Below, piece after piece: positions 8,501-10,294 of a stretch of DNA of 10,294 nt. A program made the position numbers and the translations under genes. Each line of letters opens with the position of its first letter. Position 1 is the first letter of the stretch. The stretch covers positions 5,677 through 15,970 of the forward strand of contig KV425727.1 in assembly GCA_001632425.1 (NCBI GenBank), in the 5' to 3' direction. The notes beneath the pieces are model-generated. The model was not told where the DNA came from. It did not search any database and worked only from the letters and a program-made list of their open reading frames with translations. The DNA is from Neolentinus lepideus HHB14362 ss-1. Lineage: Eukaryota; Basidiomycota; Agaricomycetes; Gloeophyllales; Gloeophyllaceae.

Positions 8501-10159
8501 TACATCAAAGGAGAGGATAATACAGTCGCAGATGCTCTATCTCGACTAACCCCCCCTGAGCCGGATGCATCGAAGGACTTAGTCAGCTCCGTCATACTCG
8601 ACCATGGTTCCCCAGCCGACGCCGTCCATGGCCTTACACTGACATTCCCTGAAGCGAAATCCACGATCGCTACTGTCGTCCAAATCTCTACTGACCCCGC
8701 CTTTGTCGATGAGATTCGTGCAGGTTACAAAACGGACAAGTTTTGCATCAAGTTACTTGGCACGACTGACTCAACACCTTCGCTTGAAGTGCGTGACGGC
8801 CTGATATATCTCGCTAACCGTCTGGTCATCCCTAGAACTGGCCACCTCCGCGAGACATTGTTTCAGTTAGCGCACGACAACCTTGGACACTTCGGCTTTG
8901 ACAAGACGTATGCGTCCTTACGACACTCGTATTATTGGCCAAATATGCGGCAAGATCTCGAACTTTCCTACATTCCTTCATGTACGACGTGCCAGCGCAA
9001 CAAGGATCGAACTTCCAAGCCTGCAGGGCCACTCCACCCACTACCTGTCCCTGACGGCCGGTGCGACTCTGTCGCAATTGACTTTATAGGACCACTCCCA
9101 CTCGACAGCGGTTTTGATCAGATTATTACCCTCACCGACCGCCTAGGTTCTGAAGTCCGGATCATTCCATGCCGTACGACACTCACTGCAGAAGAATTTG
9201 CTGCACTATTCTTCGACAATTGGTACTGTGAGAATGGGCTGCCGTCCGACATAGTATCTGATCGCGATAAGTTATTTCTGAGCAAATTCTGGAAAGCTTT
9301 AACGAAATTGACAGGAATCAAATTAAAGATGTCCACGGCGTTCCACCCTGAGACGGATGGCGCAAGCGAACGGACCAACAAAACCGTTAACCAGTTATTG
9401 CGATATCATGTCGATCGAAACCAGAAAGGATGGGTGAAAGCCCTTCCAAAAGTGCGTTTCGCTATTATGAACACCACTAACACATCTACGGGATACTCCC
9501 CATTTCAGCTACGCTTTGGAAGAAGTCCCCGTATCATTCCCCCTATCGTCGCGACCGAGAACACTGTCTCTGAGCTCGATGCTGAACGCCTACTCCAGTC
9601 AATCGAGTCTGTGGTGGCTGATGCACAAGACGCCTTACTATCTTCAAAAGTTGATCAAGCCCACTATGCAAACCGCTCCCGTGGGCCGGAGCATGTCTTT
9701 AAACCCGGCGACTATGTGATGCTATCCACCCGCAACCGCCGTCGCGAATACAAGTCAAAAGGCGACGACCGTGTAGCTAAGTTCATGCCACGCTACGACG
9801 GTCCCTATCGCATTGTCGAGGCATTCGCTGACAAGTCTGTGTATACCCTAGACATGCCAAACACGCCTAATATCCTCCCCGAATTCCACTCCAAACACCT
9901 GCTGCCATACCACCCTAACGATCCCAATTTATTCCCTTCTCGTGAACTCCCCAGACCGGGACCGATCGTTACCGCGGATGGCGAACGCGAGTGGACCGTA
10001 GAGAGAATCGTCGACCAGCGAAGACGCGGCCGCGGCTGGCAGTACTTAGTACGGTGGACCGGTTATGACCAGTCGGACGACACCTGGTTACCTCGACGCG
10101 AACTCGAAGAAACAGAAGCACTCGATGTTTGGCTCAACAGCCACACTACACCATCATAG
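5522..10159 (+). CDS. Gag-Pol polyprotein with C-terminal chromodomain
   Basis: It supplies every protein for retrotransposition as one 1545-residue chain cut by its own protease. In order from ATG 5522 (approximate residues): retrotransposon Gag core 28-200; zinc knuckle C244, C247, H254, C259, with X6 rather than X4 before His; protease active site D357-H-G-S; reverse transcriptase ~520-760 with D676 (KIDMTNSFFQ) and YLDD (D740, D741); RNase H ~885-1010 with D894, E936, D961, D1004; integrase zinc domain H1118, H1123, C1154, C1157; integrase core D1187, D1247, E1283 (exactly DD35E); GPY module 1427-1429; chromodomain 1490-1541 (EWTVERI, YLVRWTGY, DDTWLP). There is no stop or frameshift between Gag and Pol. 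ATG 5522 is the first ATG of any frame after 4999 and has A at -3. The frame is also open upstream to 5195, and a CTG at 5360 in strong context could give a 54-residue extension. Confidence 0.95.
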   Translation: MSTRPSKSQLAYVEQATSKSAPVLHPGEITPAALRDWAEACEAYCENKSDLKAEDYVRKIAYGMRDNRLRDWYRVNKTRLNALSLDAYIEEMKKKYLRPDWEDELRRQIFASSQGEQSFWDWQNSLQSTNCLLRGTPSHFTDSDIRKHLDAHMHPELTALCTREKARKVEKLDDWLEAVRILDEHRLEDEKKMFRLFQKSKSTTTTRTTSSTTQNAPSSTSTAPRKLPKMTPAERDLLSKNKGCFKCRRINVDHVSTNCPNGYPNPDTYRPPTDGDASNAVSNTQRARAPMRAPAPVASIVEEKEDLIAVVMPAAVLDSDGPDTDECVPISLPHLEFPCLIDGPNVVDPLLITAMLDHGSGMTLISDNLVQRLGLRRFRLPSPKHVRLAMDSKGVSDSRISLHEFVKVSIISVDHVWTSRVVRAVVTPGLCCDLLCGLTFQSWNHIVVDSESHSAIDKSSNYDLLNPTAYIPPRPQPVMSPRVCEAHSQREVTERHQRTVAELKQRLTPVKKMIDAVSFIAKPFNVIAAVRNRIDTLTLQTQLSSLDKEYKDKYSDLFPDDIPHVTRLPTDVYHRIKLKDPNRIISGRQYSCPKKYKDAWHTLLTQHLDAGRMRPSSSPFCSPSFLIPKADPTALPRWVNDYRELNANTIPDSHPLPRIDEILSDCAKGRYFAKIDMTNSFFQTRVHPDDVPYTAVWTPFGLYEWLVMPQGGRNAPATHQRRMFSALRKYIGKICHVYLDDIVIWSNTIEEHRINVSLILDALRASSLFCSQKKTQLFCTEIQFLGHIVSSRGIEADPSKVDKILEWPIPKSANDVRAFLGLVRYISSFLPKLAEHTVTLTPLTTKEAERDWPGWHADHQVAFDAIKHLVVSRECLTTIDHNNMGKNKIFVTTDASQFCTGAMLSYGETWETARPVAFDSMQMHGAQLNYPVHEQELLAVVRALDKWRVDLLGVPFTVYTDHRTLENFHTQKHLSRRQLRWQELLSQYDFQFKYIKGEDNTVADALSRLTPPEPDASKDLVSSVILDHGSPADAVHGLTLTFPEAKSTIATVVQISTDPAFVDEIRAGYKTDKFCIKLLGTTDSTPSLEVRDGLIYLANRLVIPRTGHLRETLFQLAHDNLGHFGFDKTYASLRHSYYWPNMRQDLELSYIPSCTTCQRNKDRTSKPAGPLHPLPVPDGRCDSVAIDFIGPLPLDSGFDQIITLTDRLGSEVRIIPCRTTLTAEEFAALFFDNWYCENGLPSDIVSDRDKLFLSKFWKALTKLTGIKLKMSTAFHPETDGASERTNKTVNQLLRYHVDRNQKGWVKALPKVRFAIMNTTNTSTGYSPFQLRFGRSPRIIPPIVATENTVSELDAERLLQSIESVVADAQDALLSSKVDQAHYANRSRGPEHVFKPGDYVMLSTRNRRREYKSKGDDRVAKFMPRYDGPYRIVEAFADKSVYTLDMPNTPNILPEFHSKHLLPYHPNDPNLFPSRELPRPGPIVTADGEREWTVERIVDQRRRGRGWQYLVRWTGYDQSDDTWLPRRELEETEALDVWLNSHTTPS

Positions 10160-10199
10160 AGAAGACCACGCTGTTCACCCTTCCCCCCGTTCTTGCTTC

Positions 10200-10213
10200 A
10201 GGGAGGGGGAGAG
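10200..10213 (+). other. Polypurine tract
   Basis: Fourteen purines (AGGGAGGGGGAGAG) end exactly where the 3' LTR begins with TG. This is the expected position of the RNase H-resistant primer for plus-strand DNA synthesis. It lies 41 bases after the stop codon, and the intervening 3' leader holds a C-rich run (TTCCCCCC) but no other feature. Confidence 0.88.
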
Positions 10214-10294
10214 TGTAATCCTGGATTACGACTACACGCCACATTGCCCACATATAGTATCGCCACTTCTATTTCTGTCTGCCGCGTGCCATAC
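10214..10294 (+). repeat. 3' LTR, first 81 bases only
   Basis: It matches 4901-4981 at every position, including the terminal inverted repeat GTAATCC-T-GGATTAC (10215-10229). The LTR continues past the window, so its length, the right terminus and the flanking target duplication are not visible. Confidence 0.95.

Larger units (their letters stand above)
4901..10294 (+). mobile_element. Ty3/gypsy chromovirus LTR retrotransposon, 3' LTR cut by window end
   Basis: The element runs from the 5' LTR start (TGTAATCC at 4901) to a second copy of the same sequence at 10214-10294, identical over the 81 visible bases. One frame between them codes for Gag, protease, RT, RNase H, integrase and chromodomain. 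Integrase after RNase H places it in Ty3/gypsy (Metaviridae), and the terminal chromodomain places it in the chromoviruses. It interrupts repeat copy C at a point matching about 3490-3495 in copy B. The open frame, identical LTR starts and high CpG content suggest a young and perhaps mobile copy. The full LTR comparison and target-site duplication cannot be seen here because the 3' LTR continues past the window. Confidence 0.95.

Overview
The window looks like fungal nuclear DNA, most likely from a basidiomycete. The evidence is a chromodomain-bearing Ty3/gypsy LTR retrotransposon (chromovirus) in the single-ORF form common in fungi, plus AT-rich repeats that have lost CpG. The host assignment is inferred from the style of the element, because no host gene can be identified with confidence.

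Layout. Positions 1-1260 are non-repetitive sequence with a normal CpG content and no convincing gene; a short minus-strand open frame at 844-1182 could be the last exon of a host gene. Positions 1261-4900 are a head-to-tail array of three diverged copies (A, B, C) of a non-coding repeat. A is about 980 bp, B about 1425 bp, and C at least 1235 bp. A lacks the last ~450 bp of the unit. B carries a nested ~97-bp tandem repeat in that part. C is cut off by the retrotransposon. CpG is reduced in the array and nearly gone in C (two CpGs in 1240 bp), which suggests old, methylated repeat DNA.

Positions 4901-10294 are an LTR retrotransposon on the plus strand, complete except for the rest of its 3' LTR, which lies beyond the window. 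The LTR begins TGTAATCC at 4901. The same sequence restarts at 10214, after a purine-rich tract, and the two are identical over all 81 visible bases. Between them lies one uninterrupted reading frame coding for Gag (with an unusual zinc knuckle), aspartic protease, reverse transcriptase, RNase H, integrase (HHCC zinc domain, DD35E core, GPY/F module) and a C-terminal chromodomain. No stop or frameshift is seen, and every catalytic residue checked is present.

How the parts work together. LTR-driven RNA would be both message and genome. Gag would form the particle, protease would cut the polyprotein, and RT/RNase H would copy the RNA using a primer site after the 5' LTR and the purine tract before the 3' LTR. 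Integrase would insert the DNA, with the chromodomain probably steering it to chromatin carrying particular histone marks. The intact, CpG-rich element sitting inside a CpG-poor repeat fits a recent insertion into old heterochromatin.
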